Shown: positions 16,477 through 25,087 of the stretch, one piece after another
Layout of the letters: every line of letters begins with the position of its first letter
How positions within the stretch are numbered: position 1 is the stretch's first letter
Program-made: the position numbers and the translations under genes
Assembly (NCBI GenBank): GCA_034434015.1
Contig: DAOUAB010000024.1
Coordinates: 74,319-138,318 of the forward strand
Direction of reading: 5' to 3'
Length of the DNA: 64,000 nt
Source of the DNA: SpSt-583 sp034434015
Lineage (GTDB): Bacteria; Chloroflexota; Anaerolineae; Anaerolineales; UBA6663
Notes under the pieces: model-generated
The model's database searches: none
Seen by the model: only the letters and a program-made list of their open reading frames with translations
Told to the model about the DNA's origin: nothing

Positions 16477-16702
16477 CCTGCCGTCATCATAGGTCCGCCG
16501 CTAGGGGGCGTCAAGGCCGCGGCCGGCGAAGGCGCCTCCGCCGAGGCGGGTCATTTTTCGGCGCGCCGACCCTTCGGCGGGTTTGGCGAAGCCGAGCCTG
16601 TCGAGGGCGCGCCCGCGTCGAAGCAGCCGGCCAAAAAGCGCGCATGCACCCGCCGGCGAGGCCGCCCAGCGGCAGGCGTACTCTGGCGTGGCGCAACGAT
16701 GC

Positions 16703-16708
16703 TACAAT
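16703..16708 (+). promoter_or_regulatory. extended -10 box (TG-N-TACAAT)
   Basis: TGCTACAATCC at 16700-16710 is an extended -10 element. Transcription would start near 16715, which puts ATG 16699 upstream of the transcript and supports ATG 16726 as the start of the nSTAND-WD40 gene, with only about 10 bases of leader. The preceding gap 16477-16700 has no gene; it contains CTGTCGAGGGCGC and CCTTCGGCGGG repeats. Confidence 0.5.
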
Positions 16709-16725
16709 CCCCGCAGCCTGCTATC

Positions 16726-19700
16726 ATGCCAGCCGACCCTGTATTGCAACGCGCCGCCGAGTTGCTCGCGCTCAGCGACGACGAGCTCCTGATCAAAGGC
16801 GCCGCCGCCGGCCTCGTCGAGCGCCTGCTGGCCGCGCGCCGCCGCCGCGCCGAGCTTGAGCAGGCCCAGACCCCGCGCGCCGACCCGCGCTGGCAGGCTC
16901 TGCATCAGGAGGTCGAGGCGCTCCAGGGGCTCCTGGCGCTGGAACTGCCCGCGCCGCCCACCTCCGCTGCGCCCTCGGCCGCCCCCGCCGCGCCGGCCAT
17001 CGCCCTGGCCGGCCAGGACATCACCATCGGCGGCGACGTCGTCGGCCGCGACAAGATCATCACCAATATCCAGACCATCGTCGAGCGCGCCCTCACCGCC
17101 GCCGAGCAGGCCGAGCAGGAGAAATCGCTCGAAGCCCGCTACCTGGCGCAGGGCGTCACGGCCTTCGTCCGGCGTCTGCAGGCCCAGGCCGGCGAGACCG
17201 CCGACACCGAGACCGGCAGCCCGTACAAGGGCCTGCTCGAGTACCGGCTGAGCGACGCCGAAATCTTCTTCGGCCGGGACAGCGCCCTGCGCGAGCTGCT
17301 GAAGTGCCTGGCCTCCGGCCCGCTGACCGTGCTGCAATCCGAGTCCGGCGCCGGCAAGACCTCGTTGCTGCAAGCCGGCCTCTCGGCCCGCCTGATCGCC
17401 CTCGGCCACCTGCCCGTCTATCTGCGGCCCTACAACGCCGACCCGGCGCTCGTCCTCAAGCGCGCCTTTCTCTCCGATCCCGGCGTCGCGCCGCTGCTGG
17501 CCACCGCCCCGCTGCGCGATTTCCTGCGCCAGGTCGGCGAGGTGCTGGGCCCGGCGGCCACGCTCTACATCCTGCTCGACCAGTTCGAGGAGTTTTTCAC
17601 GCAACGGGCGGTGGTGGAGCAGGCCGAGTTCGTGCGCGAGCTGGCCGAATGCCTGGACGATGCCAGCCTGAACGTGCGCTGGCTGCTGGCCCTGCGGACC
17701 GAGTACTTCGGCCACCTGGCCGGCTTCCGCCCCCGCCTCCGCAACCCGTTCGAGAACAACTTCCGCCTGGCCCGCCTGAGCCGCGACGAGGCGCGCATGG
17801 TCATCACCGCGCCCGCCGCGCGGCGCGGCGTGACCTTCGAGCCGGGCCTGGTCGAGACGCTGCTGGACGACCTGGGCAGGCACGAGATCGCGCCGCCGCA
17901 GATGCAGTTGGTGTGCGCCACCCTGTACGATGAACTGGACGAAGGCGAGACCGTCATTGGACGCGCGCTGTATGAGCGTTTGGGCGGCGCGGCCGGCATC
18001 CTACGCGGACACCTCGAACGCGTCCTCAGCCGCGAGCTGCCGCGCGAGCAGCGCGCCGCCGCCCGCCGCCTGCTCGAGTCGTTAATCTCGTCCGAGCAGC
18101 GGCGCGTCCTCCGCACCCACGCCGAGCTGGCGGCCGAGCTCTCCGCGCGCGGCGTCACCGCGCAGACCTTGGACGTGATCCTCAACCAGTTGATCGACAA
18201 CCGGCTGGTGCGTGTCCAGGACGGCGACGACGGGCCGGTCTACGAGCTGGCGCACGATTACCTGCTGGGCGAGATCAACCTGGACCCGGACGTGCAGGCG
18301 CGCAAGGCCGCGCAGGAACTGCTCGAGCAGGAGCTGCGCGCCTACCGGCGCTTCCAGACCCTGATCAGCGCCGAACGGCTGGCCGCCATCGAGCCCTACC
18401 GCGCGGACCTGACGCTCACGCCCGAGGCCGAACAGCTGCTGGCTTTGAGCCAGGCCGAGGCCCGGCGCGAGCAAGTGGAAGAGGCCGAGCGTCGGCGGAA
18501 AGAGTTGGAGGACGCGCGCCGGCTGGCCGAGGAGACCGAAGCCCGCCGGCAGGCCGAAGCCGCCCGCGCCCGCGAGGCCGAAGCCGCCGCCCAACGGACG
18601 CGCCGCCTCAACCGCCTCATCGCCGGAGTCGGCCTGACGGCCGTGTTGGCGGCGGTGGTGGCCGTGTTCTTCCTGTTCGACGCCAACGCCAGCCGCGACG
18701 CCGCCGCCCGCAGCGCCGCGACCGCGCAGGCCGCCAACACCCAGTCGGCGCAAAACCTCGCCACCGCTGAAGCCGCTCGCGCGGTAGCGGTTACCCAGCA
18801 GGCCGCGGCCGAGGCCGCGCGCGCGCAGGCCATCGCCGAGGGGGAGCGGGCCGAACAGGAGGCCCACCGCGCGCTGACCGCCCTTTCCGGCCAGGTCGCG
18901 GCGCAGGCCGTGGCGGCCTCGAGGACGTCGCCGCCGCTGGGCGTCCTGCTCGCCCTCGAGGCGCTGAACATCACGGCGCAATCCGGCGCGGCCCCGCTGC
19001 CGTCGGCCGAGGCGGCCCTGCGCCAGACGCTGCAAGGGCTGGGCGGGCGCGGGCTGGGCGCCGTCACCCAGATGAACGCCGCCGGCCGCTGGCTGGTCAC
19101 CCGCGCCTCTGACGGCCAGGTCCGGCTGCACGATTTCGCCGCGCCCGATCCATTCCAGGCCGGCCGGTCCCTGGCGCAGACCAATCCGTTCACCGGACGC
19201 TCGCAGTTGTCCCCGGATGGGCGCTGGCTCCTGCTCAATGCGCCGGAGGGCGAGCGCGTCAACCTGTGGCCCCTGGACGGCGGCCCGCCCTCGGCCTCGC
19301 CGCACGCGCTGGATGCGCCGGGGTGTATGCAGGATTTTTCGGCCCCCTTCCGTTTCTCGCCGGACGGCCGCTGGCTGGTCTGTCGGGCGGTGACCGAGCT
19401 GCGCGTGTGGGACCTCTCCGCTGAGGACCCGTCCGCCGCCGGCCCGGCGACGGCGCCCGCCACGCCGCCGGCCTCGCTGCCGTCCGACCTCCTCAATCAC
19501 ATAGAGGTCGGGCCGCGCTGGCTGGCCGTGGACGACGATGGCGTCGCGACCGTGTGGGACATCGAATCGCTCTGGGCGGGGACGCCGGTCTCGCTCACGG
19601 TGACGACCGGCGGATGGGTGGGCGAAGCGATCCGCTTCAGCCCGGACGGTCGCTGGCTGGCCGCGGGCGATCCGTTCACGCCGACCGTGCGCGTGTGGGA

Positions 19701-21645
19701 CCTGGCCGCTTTGGCCGCCGCCGATGCCGCGTCGGCCCAGCCGTCGTTGCAACTGGCCACCTTCGCCGACCGGCTCGACTTCAGCGCCGACGGCCGCTGG
19801 CTGATTACGGCCTCAGGCTCGGACACGATGGCCTGGGATATGACGCAGCCGGACCCATCGGCCGAACCGCGCGGGCTGGGGGGCGGGCAAAGCCTGCTCA
19901 GCCCGGATCGGCGCTGGGCGCTCGTCAATCGCGGGTCCGAACTGCTGCTGTGGGACCTGGATACCGCCCTCGACGGCGAGCCGGCCGTCCTCGTCATCTC
20001 AGAAGCTACGGCCGGCCTGCGGCGCCCCGCTCCCGGCAAGCCGGGCCTGGCCCGCCCGGCCAGCCTCGTCGTGCTGGGGGAGACGGCCAGCTTCCAGGTC
20101 GACGGGGACGGTCGCTGGGTGATCGTCTTTGGCCCGGACGCCGTCGCCGATGGCGGCTTCCTCTTGTGGGATTTGTGGACGGCGCCGACCCCCCTGGTGA
20201 TGCGCGGCCACGAAAGCTTTGTGGCCGAGGCCTTCTTCAGCCCGGACGGCCGCTGGCTGGCGACCCACGGCGGCGACGGCGCAGGGCGCCTCTGGTCGCT
20301 GGAACCTTTCACAGAGTCCGCTTACCCCTACACACTGCCGGGCCGCGATGCGCAACTCAGCGCGGACGGCCGCTGGCTGGCGGCCCGCGAGGGCGGCGAC
20401 GTGTTCGTCTGGGAGACGCCGACTCTCACTCAGACCCGGACGCCGTTGCGGATCGCACTGCCGGGAACGACGTTCACCCAATGGCAGCTGAGCCCGGACG
20501 GCCCGTGGCTGCTGGTCGTCCCCGACGCCGGCCCGGCCCAACTCTGGCCGCTGTCCGCCGGCGCTGAGCCGGTGAGCCTCGCCTCCCTCGGCCAGGATGT
20601 CGCCGGGTTCAGCGTCAGCGCCGGCGGCCGCTGGCTGTACGTCGCTTCATTCGCGCCGCCCTTCGTCCGGCTCTGGGACCTGAACCGCCCGGATGAAGCG
20701 CCGCGCGATCTTCCCTTGCCGAACACGGACCTCCCGCCCGAAGCGGTCTTCTCGGCGGACGGACAGCGTTTCTTCGCCCTGGAGGCCGGGGCGGGAGACC
20801 TGGGCCGCGTGACCTGGCTCGACCTCGCCGCGCCGGACGCCGCCCCGCAAGTGTTTGAGAGCCCCGACCTGGCCTACGGCGCCGAGTTCAGCCCGGGCCG
20901 GCGCTGGCTGTTTGCAGGCGCCCTCACCACCACACCGCAGGTTTTCCGCCTGTGGGACCTGAACGCGCCCGCGCCGTTTGCGCGCCCGCTCCCGCTCTCC
21001 ATCCGCCAGGAGGAGCTGGCGGCGCCCGGCGCCGTCATCACGCCCGATGACCGCTGGCTGGTCGTCGTGTTCGAGGATCAATCGGTGGGGGCCTGGAACC
21101 TGGAAGACCCGGACGCCGAGCCGATCCGGTTTCCGGCCGTCGCCGCTCCCGACCCGGCGGTCATCATCACGGCGGATGGCCGTTTCCTGGTCCGGCGCGA
21201 GCGCGGCCAGATCAGCGTGTGGGACCTGAGCCGGACGGATTTCACGACGCCGACGCTGCGCGTGTCTATGGACCTGGAGCTTTCCTGGGGGATGAGCCTC
21301 CGCGTGAGCCCTGACCGGCGCTGGCTGGCCCTGGCCGAGACGGACCTGAGGGTGTATGAATTGACGCCCGCTCCGGAGGGCGCCTCCCTGGCCGCGCGCC
21401 AGTTGGCGTTGTCCGATCTCAACTTCGACCAGGCTTTTGCTTTCACCTCGGACGGCGCGGCGCTGGCGGGCCTCGACTGGCAGGGTCGGGCGCGCCTGTG
21501 GCCGCTGAAGCTTGAGGCCGTCATGGCCCTGGCCTGTCCGGCCGCCGGCCGCAACCTGACGGGCAGCGAGTGGGAGCGATATTTCCCCGGCCAGGAATAT
21601 CGCCGGACCTGCGCGCTGTGGCCGGCAGACGACGTGATTCCCTGA
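16726..21645 (+). CDS. nSTAND1 NTPase with transmembrane helix and WD40-like propeller
   Basis: A 1639-residue signalling-type protein. Order: N-terminal helical part with coiled coil (1-75); Pro/Ala linker; GGDVVGRDK adaptor motif (102-110); nSTAND1 NTPase with Walker A SESGAGKTS (Lys211) and Walker B YILLDQFEEFF (Asp285); winged-helix part (EQRRVLRTHAELAAELSARGV); charged coiled coil rich in Glu/Arg/Ala (580-625); one transmembrane helix LIAGVGLTAVLAAVVAVFFLF (about 632-652); a second Ala-rich coiled coil; then about 800 residues of WD40-like blades, marked by recurring SPDGRWL. Such proteins are thought to be NTP-driven scaffolds in stress or defence signalling. No effector domain is visible at the N-terminus. 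It ends 7 bases before the M20 gene. Confidence 0.88.
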   Translation: MPADPVLQRAAELLALSDDELLIKGAAAGLVERLLAARRRRAELEQAQTPRADPRWQALHQEVEALQGLLALELPAPPTSAAPSAAPAAPAIALAGQDITIGGDVVGRDKIITNIQTIVERALTAAEQAEQEKSLEARYLAQGVTAFVRRLQAQAGETADTETGSPYKGLLEYRLSDAEIFFGRDSALRELLKCLASGPLTVLQSESGAGKTSLLQAGLSARLIALGHLPVYLRPYNADPALVLKRAFLSDPGVAPLLATAPLRDFLRQVGEVLGPAATLYILLDQFEEFFTQRAVVEQAEFVRELAECLDDASLNVRWLLALRTEYFGHLAGFRPRLRNPFENNFRLARLSRDEARMVITAPAARRGVTFEPGLVETLLDDLGRHEIAPPQMQLVCATLYDELDEGETVIGRALYERLGGAAGILRGHLERVLSRELPREQRAAARRLLESLISSEQRRVLRTHAELAAELSARGVTAQTLDVILNQLIDNRLVRVQDGDDGPVYELAHDYLLGEINLDPDVQARKAAQELLEQELRAYRRFQTLISAERLAAIEPYRADLTLTPEAEQLLALSQAEARREQVEEAERRRKELEDARRLAEETEARRQAEAARAREAEAAAQRTRRLNRLIAGVGLTAVLAAVVAVFFLFDANASRDAAARSAATAQAANTQSAQNLATAEAARAVAVTQQAAAEAARAQAIAEGERAEQEAHRALTALSGQVAAQAVAASRTSPPLGVLLALEALNITAQSGAAPLPSAEAALRQTLQGLGGRGLGAVTQMNAAGRWLVTRASDGQVRLHDFAAPDPFQAGRSLAQTNPFTGRSQLSPDGRWLLLNAPEGERVNLWPLDGGPPSASPHALDAPGCMQDFSAPFRFSPDGRWLVCRAVTELRVWDLSAEDPSAAGPATAPATPPASLPSDLLNHIEVGPRWLAVDDDGVATVWDIESLWAGTPVSLTVTTGGWVGEAIRFSPDGRWLAAGDPFTPTVRVWDLAALAAADAASAQPSLQLATFADRLDFSADGRWLITASGSDTMAWDMTQPDPSAEPRGLGGGQSLLSPDRRWALVNRGSELLLWDLDTALDGEPAVLVISEATAGLRRPAPGKPGLARPASLVVLGETASFQVDGDGRWVIVFGPDAVADGGFLLWDLWTAPTPLVMRGHESFVAEAFFSPDGRWLATHGGDGAGRLWSLEPFTESAYPYTLPGRDAQLSADGRWLAAREGGDVFVWETPTLTQTRTPLRIALPGTTFTQWQLSPDGPWLLVVPDAGPAQLWPLSAGAEPVSLASLGQDVAGFSVSAGGRWLYVASFAPPFVRLWDLNRPDEAPRDLPLPNTDLPPEAVFSADGQRFFALEAGAGDLGRVTWLDLAAPDAAPQVFESPDLAYGAEFSPGRRWLFAGALTTTPQVFRLWDLNAPAPFARPLPLSIRQEELAAPGAVITPDDRWLVVVFEDQSVGAWNLEDPDAEPIRFPAVAAPDPAVIITADGRFLVRRERGQISVWDLSRTDFTTPTLRVSMDLELSWGMSLRVSPDRRWLALAETDLRVYELTPAPEGASLAARQLALSDLNFDQAFAFTSDGAALAGLDWQGRARLWPLKLEAVMALACPAAGRNLTGSEWERYFPGQEYRRTCALWPADDVIP

Positions 21646-21652
21646 GGTCTCG

Positions 21653-22894
21653 ATGACGCTTTTGATCAACTCCGAACGCTTCAAGCAGGACTTTGACGCG
21701 CTCGCGCAGATCGGCGCGACCGGCGACGGCGGCGTGGACCGGCCATGCTGGAGCCCGGCCCATCTGGAAGCCCAGCGCTGGTGGCTGGCGCGCGCGGCCG
21801 AAGCCGGGCTGGAGACGCGGACCGATCCGGCCGGGAATTGTTCGGCGGTGCTGCGGTCACGGGGACGGCTCGCCGGGCCGTCCCTGCTGTTGGGCTCCCA
21901 CACCGACTCGGTTCCTAAAGGCGGGCGCTTCGACGGCGCGCTCGGCGTGCTGGCGGCGCTGGAGGCCGCGCGCACCATCCAGGAGGCCGGGCTGGCGCTG
22001 CCGGTGGATATCGAAGTGATTGATTTCGTGGACGAGGAAGGCACGCTGGTCGGCCTGCTGGGGAGCAAGGCGCTGGCCGGGACGCTGACGGCCGAGGAGC
22101 TCAAGACGCCGCGCGGCGGCCGGGCGGCGCTGGAGGCCGGGCTGGCGCGGGCCGGCGTCACCGAGGCGGGCCTGCTGGCGGCCCGCCGGGACCCGGCGAC
22201 GCTGGCCGGTTATCTCGAGCTGCACATTGAGCAGGGGCCGACCCTGGCGCGGAATGCCGTCCCCATCGGCATCGTGCAGGGGATTGTGGGCATCCGGTCT
22301 TTTCGACTCACCTACCACGGCCAGGCCAACCACGCCGGCACCACGCCCATGGATCAGCGCGCCGATGCGGCCCTGGGCGCCGCCGCTTTCACCCTCACCG
22401 CGCGCGAGCTGGTGCTGCGCGATTTCCCCGGCTGCACGGTCAACGTCGGCCAGATGCGTTTTGGGCCGGGCGCGTTCAACATCATCCCGGGCGAGGCCGA
22501 GCTGGCGCTGGAGTTTCGGGCGCCGGAGCCGCAGCGGCTGCAGGATTTAGAGAAGGTGCTGCTCGGCCTGGCGGACGTGGTCGGCCGGCAATACGGCCTG
22601 ACGCTGGCCGTCGAGCCGCTGGGCGGCTGTCTCCCGGCGCCGATGGGCGCGCGCGCCCGGGCCGCCCTGACGACCGCCGCCGACTCGCTGGCGCTGGCGC
22701 ACACCCCGCTCTTCTCCGGCGCCGGCCACGACGCCATGTCGCTGGCCCCGCTGACCACGGCCGGCATGGTGTTCATCCCCTCCCGCGCCGGCGTCAGCCA
22801 TGCGCCGCTCGAGTTCACCGAGTGGGAGGACTGCGTCAACGGCGCGAACGTGCTGCTGCGCGCGGCGCTCACCCTGGCGGAGAGGGCGGATTGA
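21653..22894 (+). CDS. M20 family Zn-dependent amidohydrolase (allantoate/N-carbamoyl amino acid type)
   Basis: A 413-residue dinuclear zinc hydrolase. Metal and catalytic motifs are all visible: GSHTDSVPKGGRFDGALG (first His and bridging Asp), DFVDEEGTLVG (catalytic and metal Glu), LELHIEQGPTL (His), ANHAGTTPMDQRADA (dimerisation domain) and SGAGHDAMSLAPL (last metal His). The pattern fits the HyuC/AllC/beta-ureidopropionase group, which releases carbamoyl or ureido groups. No purine-ring or hydantoin genes are nearby to choose between these. It starts 7 bases after the WD40 gene's stop and is probably co-transcribed with it. Confidence 0.9.
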   Translation: MTLLINSERFKQDFDALAQIGATGDGGVDRPCWSPAHLEAQRWWLARAAEAGLETRTDPAGNCSAVLRSRGRLAGPSLLLGSHTDSVPKGGRFDGALGVLAALEAARTIQEAGLALPVDIEVIDFVDEEGTLVGLLGSKALAGTLTAEELKTPRGGRAALEAGLARAGVTEAGLLAARRDPATLAGYLELHIEQGPTLARNAVPIGIVQGIVGIRSFRLTYHGQANHAGTTPMDQRADAALGAAAFTLTARELVLRDFPGCTVNVGQMRFGPGAFNIIPGEAELALEFRAPEPQRLQDLEKVLLGLADVVGRQYGLTLAVEPLGGCLPAPMGARARAALTTAADSLALAHTPLFSGAGHDAMSLAPLTTAGMVFIPSRAGVSHAPLEFTEWEDCVNGANVLLRAALTLAERAD

Positions 22895-22954
22895 CCCGCT
22901 TCCCCCTTCCGGAAGTTTCTCCACGGACCCCGCGCTCTCGACGGTAATAACACC

Positions 22955-23584
22955 TTGACGCAGATCATCACCCTCCCCCTCGGCCCGATCCAGACCAACT
23001 GTTACCTTGTCGCCGATGACGAGACGAAGAGCGCCGTCGTCATTGACCCCGGCGATGAAGCCCCCCGGGTTCTGGGTGTCCTCAGAAAGAACGCCTGGGA
23101 CGTGAAATCCGTCCTGCTCACCCACGCCCATTTCGACCACATCGGCGCGGCGGCCGAGATCGTGGCGGCGACGCGCGCGCCGCTGGCCATCCATCCGCTG
23201 GAACTGCCGCTGCTGCGCGTCAAGGGCGGGGCGAGGCTGTTCGGGATGGACATCCCGGCCCCGCCGGAGCCGGATGTGCTGCTCGAGCCGGGGACGCCGG
23301 TGCGCGCCGGTTCGCTCCAGTTCGCCGTGCTGTTCGTGCCCGGCCACACGCCCGGCCACGTCGCCTTCTACAGCGCCCAACTGGGGGCCGTGTTCAGCGG
23401 CGACGTACTCTTCCAGGACGGCATCGGGCGCACCGATCTGCCCGGCGGCCACTACCCCACCCTCATCCGCAGCATCCGCGAAGTCCTGTTCGCGCTGCCG
23501 GACGAGACGGCGGTGTACTCGGGCCACGGGCCCGCCACGACAATCGGGGCCGAGAAGCGCGGTAACCCGTTCCTGGCCGACTGA
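22955..23584 (+). CDS. MBL-fold metallo-hydrolase (glyoxalase II-like)
   Basis: A 209-residue metallo-beta-lactamase fold protein with the full binuclear metal motif LLTHAHFDHIGAA (THxHxDH), PGHTPGHVAFY, GDVLFQDGIGRTDLPGGHYPTL and YSGHGPATTIGAEKRGNPFL. This is the compact GloB-like group that hydrolyses thioesters such as S-lactoylglutathione-type compounds. The start is TTG at 22955 (TTGACGCAGATCATC); no good ATG exists upstream. TAATAA at 22945-22950 could be a -10 box, making the message nearly leaderless. Confidence 0.9.
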   Translation: MTQIITLPLGPIQTNCYLVADDETKSAVVIDPGDEAPRVLGVLRKNAWDVKSVLLTHAHFDHIGAAAEIVAATRAPLAIHPLELPLLRVKGGARLFGMDIPAPPEPDVLLEPGTPVRAGSLQFAVLFVPGHTPGHVAFYSAQLGAVFSGDVLFQDGIGRTDLPGGHYPTLIRSIREVLFALPDETAVYSGHGPATTIGAEKRGNPFLAD

Positions 23585-23706
23585 CGGCGGCTCACCTCTG
23601 ACCGGCCCTGGGAAGAGGCGACGGGCCCTGTCACCTTTTGGCCGCAACGGCGTCCAAGAGAGGAGAACGGCAAATCAGATCACTCGTCCAAAAGGAGATC
23701 ACGGCC

Positions 23707-23925
23707 ATGTCCAACTTCTTCTCGCTCAACGAAGCCATGTGGGACCGCGCCATCCGCATCGTCCTGGGCGCCGTGTTGCTGTACCTGGGTTGGGGTGGTG
23801 TGGTGACCGGAGCCCTGGGCGTCGTGTTGCAGTGGCTGGGGTTTGTGCCGCTGCTCACCGGCCTGGTGGGCTGGTGCCCGCTGTACTCGCTCTTCAAGTT
23901 CAGCACCCGCTCGCCGAAGGCGTAA
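23707..23925 (+). CDS. DUF2892 (YgaP-type) small membrane protein
   Basis: A 72-residue protein beginning MSNFFSLNEAMWDRAIRIVLGAVLLYLGW, with two hydrophobic segments and the C-terminal LLTGLVGWCPLYSLFKFST signature of DUF2892/YgaP transmembrane domains. The family is often linked to rhodanese or thioredoxin functions. An AAGGAG site precedes the ATG. It is followed by a strong terminator and then by a thioredoxin fused to a second, similar two-helix domain. Confidence 0.87.
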   Translation: MSNFFSLNEAMWDRAIRIVLGAVLLYLGWGGVVTGALGVVLQWLGFVPLLTGLVGWCPLYSLFKFSTRSPKA

Positions 23926-23946
23926 TTTCGCCGGGCCTCCCTGAGA

Positions 23947-23978
23947 AGACAGGCGGCCGAACCGCCTGTCTTGCTTTT
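23947..23978 (+). terminator. intrinsic terminator after the DUF2892 gene
   Basis: A perfect 10-bp stem (AGACAGGCGG at 23947-23956, CCGCCTGTCT at 23962-23971) with loop CCGAA, followed by TGCTTTT. It should end most transcripts from upstream, just 19 bases before the thioredoxin-fusion start. Confidence 0.85.
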
Positions 23979-23996
23979 ACGAGAAAGAGCGCCGCT

Positions 23997-24527
23997 ATGA
24001 CGACGATGCATGACCGTCTGCGCGCCGCGCCGCGTCCCGTGCTCGTGGACGTCTGGGCGCCGTGGTGCCGGCCGTGCCGGGCGATGGCGCCCGTGCTGGA
24101 GCGCGTTCAGCAGGAATACGCCGGCCGCGTGGACGTGCTGAAGCTCAACGCCGACGACGACCCGGACGCGGTGCGCGCCCTGGGGGTGCTCGGCATCCCG
24201 ACGTTGATCGTGTTTCGGGGAGGGAGAGAAGTCGCCCGCCGCACTGGCGCGCCGCCGGCCGAGACCATCCGGGCGCTGTTCGAGGCGGCGCTGTCGCCGG
24301 AGCCGACCGCGCGTATCGGCCTGGCGCCGGCCGAGCGCCTGTTGCGCCTGGGCGCGGCGGCGGCCCTGTTCGGCCTCGGCGTGCTCAACGGCCCGGCCTG
24401 GGTGTTGGTCGCCGTCAGCGCCCTCCTGGCCTTCAGCGCCGTCTACGACCGCTGCCCGCTCTGGCAGGCCGTCTGGCCGCGCGTGGCGCAGGCCCTGCGG
24501 CTGCCGCGCGCGCGTCAGGGGGCCTGA
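23997..24527 (+). CDS. thioredoxin domain fused to a DUF2892-like membrane domain
   Basis: A 176-residue protein. Residues 1-105 form a thioredoxin fold with active site WCRPC (Cys24, Cys27; VLVDVWAPWCRPCRAMAPVLE) and the cis-Pro region GVLGIPTLIVFRGG. Residues about 118-165 form two hydrophobic helices (LRLGAAAALFGLGVLNGPAWVLVAVSALLAFSAVYDRCPLW) ending in a YDRCPLW motif that parallels the GWCPLYSLF end of the adjacent DUF2892 protein. The N-terminus has no signal, so the redox domain is probably cytoplasmic and tethered to the membrane. The last 13 bases overlap the convergent lipoprotein gene. Confidence 0.88.
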   Translation: MTTMHDRLRAAPRPVLVDVWAPWCRPCRAMAPVLERVQQEYAGRVDVLKLNADDDPDAVRALGVLGIPTLIVFRGGREVARRTGAPPAETIRALFEAALSPEPTARIGLAPAERLLRLGAAAALFGLGVLNGPAWVLVAVSALLAFSAVYDRCPLWQAVWPRVAQALRLPRARQGA

Positions 24528-25060
24528 GGCGTCGGGTCCGGTACCAGCACCAACAAGACCGGCGACACACGCCGGGTCCCATCCGCGTAGACAGCCTCGG
24601 CCCACAGGTGCGCCAGCAGGCCGGGGCCGGGCGGCGTCCAGGCCCACGTCCAACCATCCCGGCCGTCCTCGTCCACAAACTCCCGCACCGGCGTCATCCC
24701 GGTCCCGGTCGGCGTCAGGAAGAACTCCACGGCTGCCGGGGTCTCGGGCGGCGTGATGGCGATTACCACTGGACCGCTGACTTCATAATCCACGGCGCCG
24801 ATCAGCCGGCCGCCGAGGATCGTGATGCTCACGCCCTGTTCCGAGGTGTGGCCCGTTGGCGGCGGCGTGGCCGTCGGCGCCTCGGGCGTGACGGCCAGCG
24901 CCGTCAGCCGCAGGGCGGTGGCTGTCCCGACGATCTGGGTCTGCAGGCGCGCGGCGCCGTCTTCGGTGGGCGTCGGCGTGACCGCCGGCTGGCACGCCGC
25001 GGCAAGGGCGATGAGCACGGGCAGCATGCGGCGGAAAGAGGGAAAAAGCATGAGCGTCAT
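24515..25060 (-). CDS. hypothetical lipoprotein
   Basis: A 181-residue putative lipoprotein: hydrophobic N-terminus MTLMLFPSFRRMLPVLIALAAAC with lipobox AAAC, a Thr/Pro rich linker including TPTPTEDG and TATPPPTG, then a beta-rich domain (VSITILGGRLIGAVDYEVSGPVVIAITPPETPAAVEFFLTPTG, DGRDGWTWAWTPPGPGLLAHLWAEAVYADGTRR) that resembles an Ig-like fold. No family is recognised. It is the last gene of the minus-strand operon that starts at 29650 and overlaps the convergent thioredoxin-fusion gene by 13 bases. Confidence 0.75.
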   Translation of the reverse strand: MTLMLFPSFRRMLPVLIALAAACQPAVTPTPTEDGAARLQTQIVGTATALRLTALAVTPEAPTATPPPTGHTSEQGVSITILGGRLIGAVDYEVSGPVVIAITPPETPAAVEFFLTPTGTGMTPVREFVDEDGRDGWTWAWTPPGPGLLAHLWAEAVYADGTRRVSPVLLVLVPDPTPQAP

Positions 25061-25087
25061 CCAGGCCAGGGAAGAACAGTTTCCAAC

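Noticed and set aside
15751..16725. N-terminal extension of the nSTAND-WD40 frame
   Set aside because: It covers the antisense strand of the AMMECR1 gene and low-complexity spacer, and would start upstream of the extended -10 box at 16700.
16702..19752. Open frames antisense to the nSTAND-WD40 gene
   Set aside because: They mirror the codon bias of the sense gene; no start signals or motifs.
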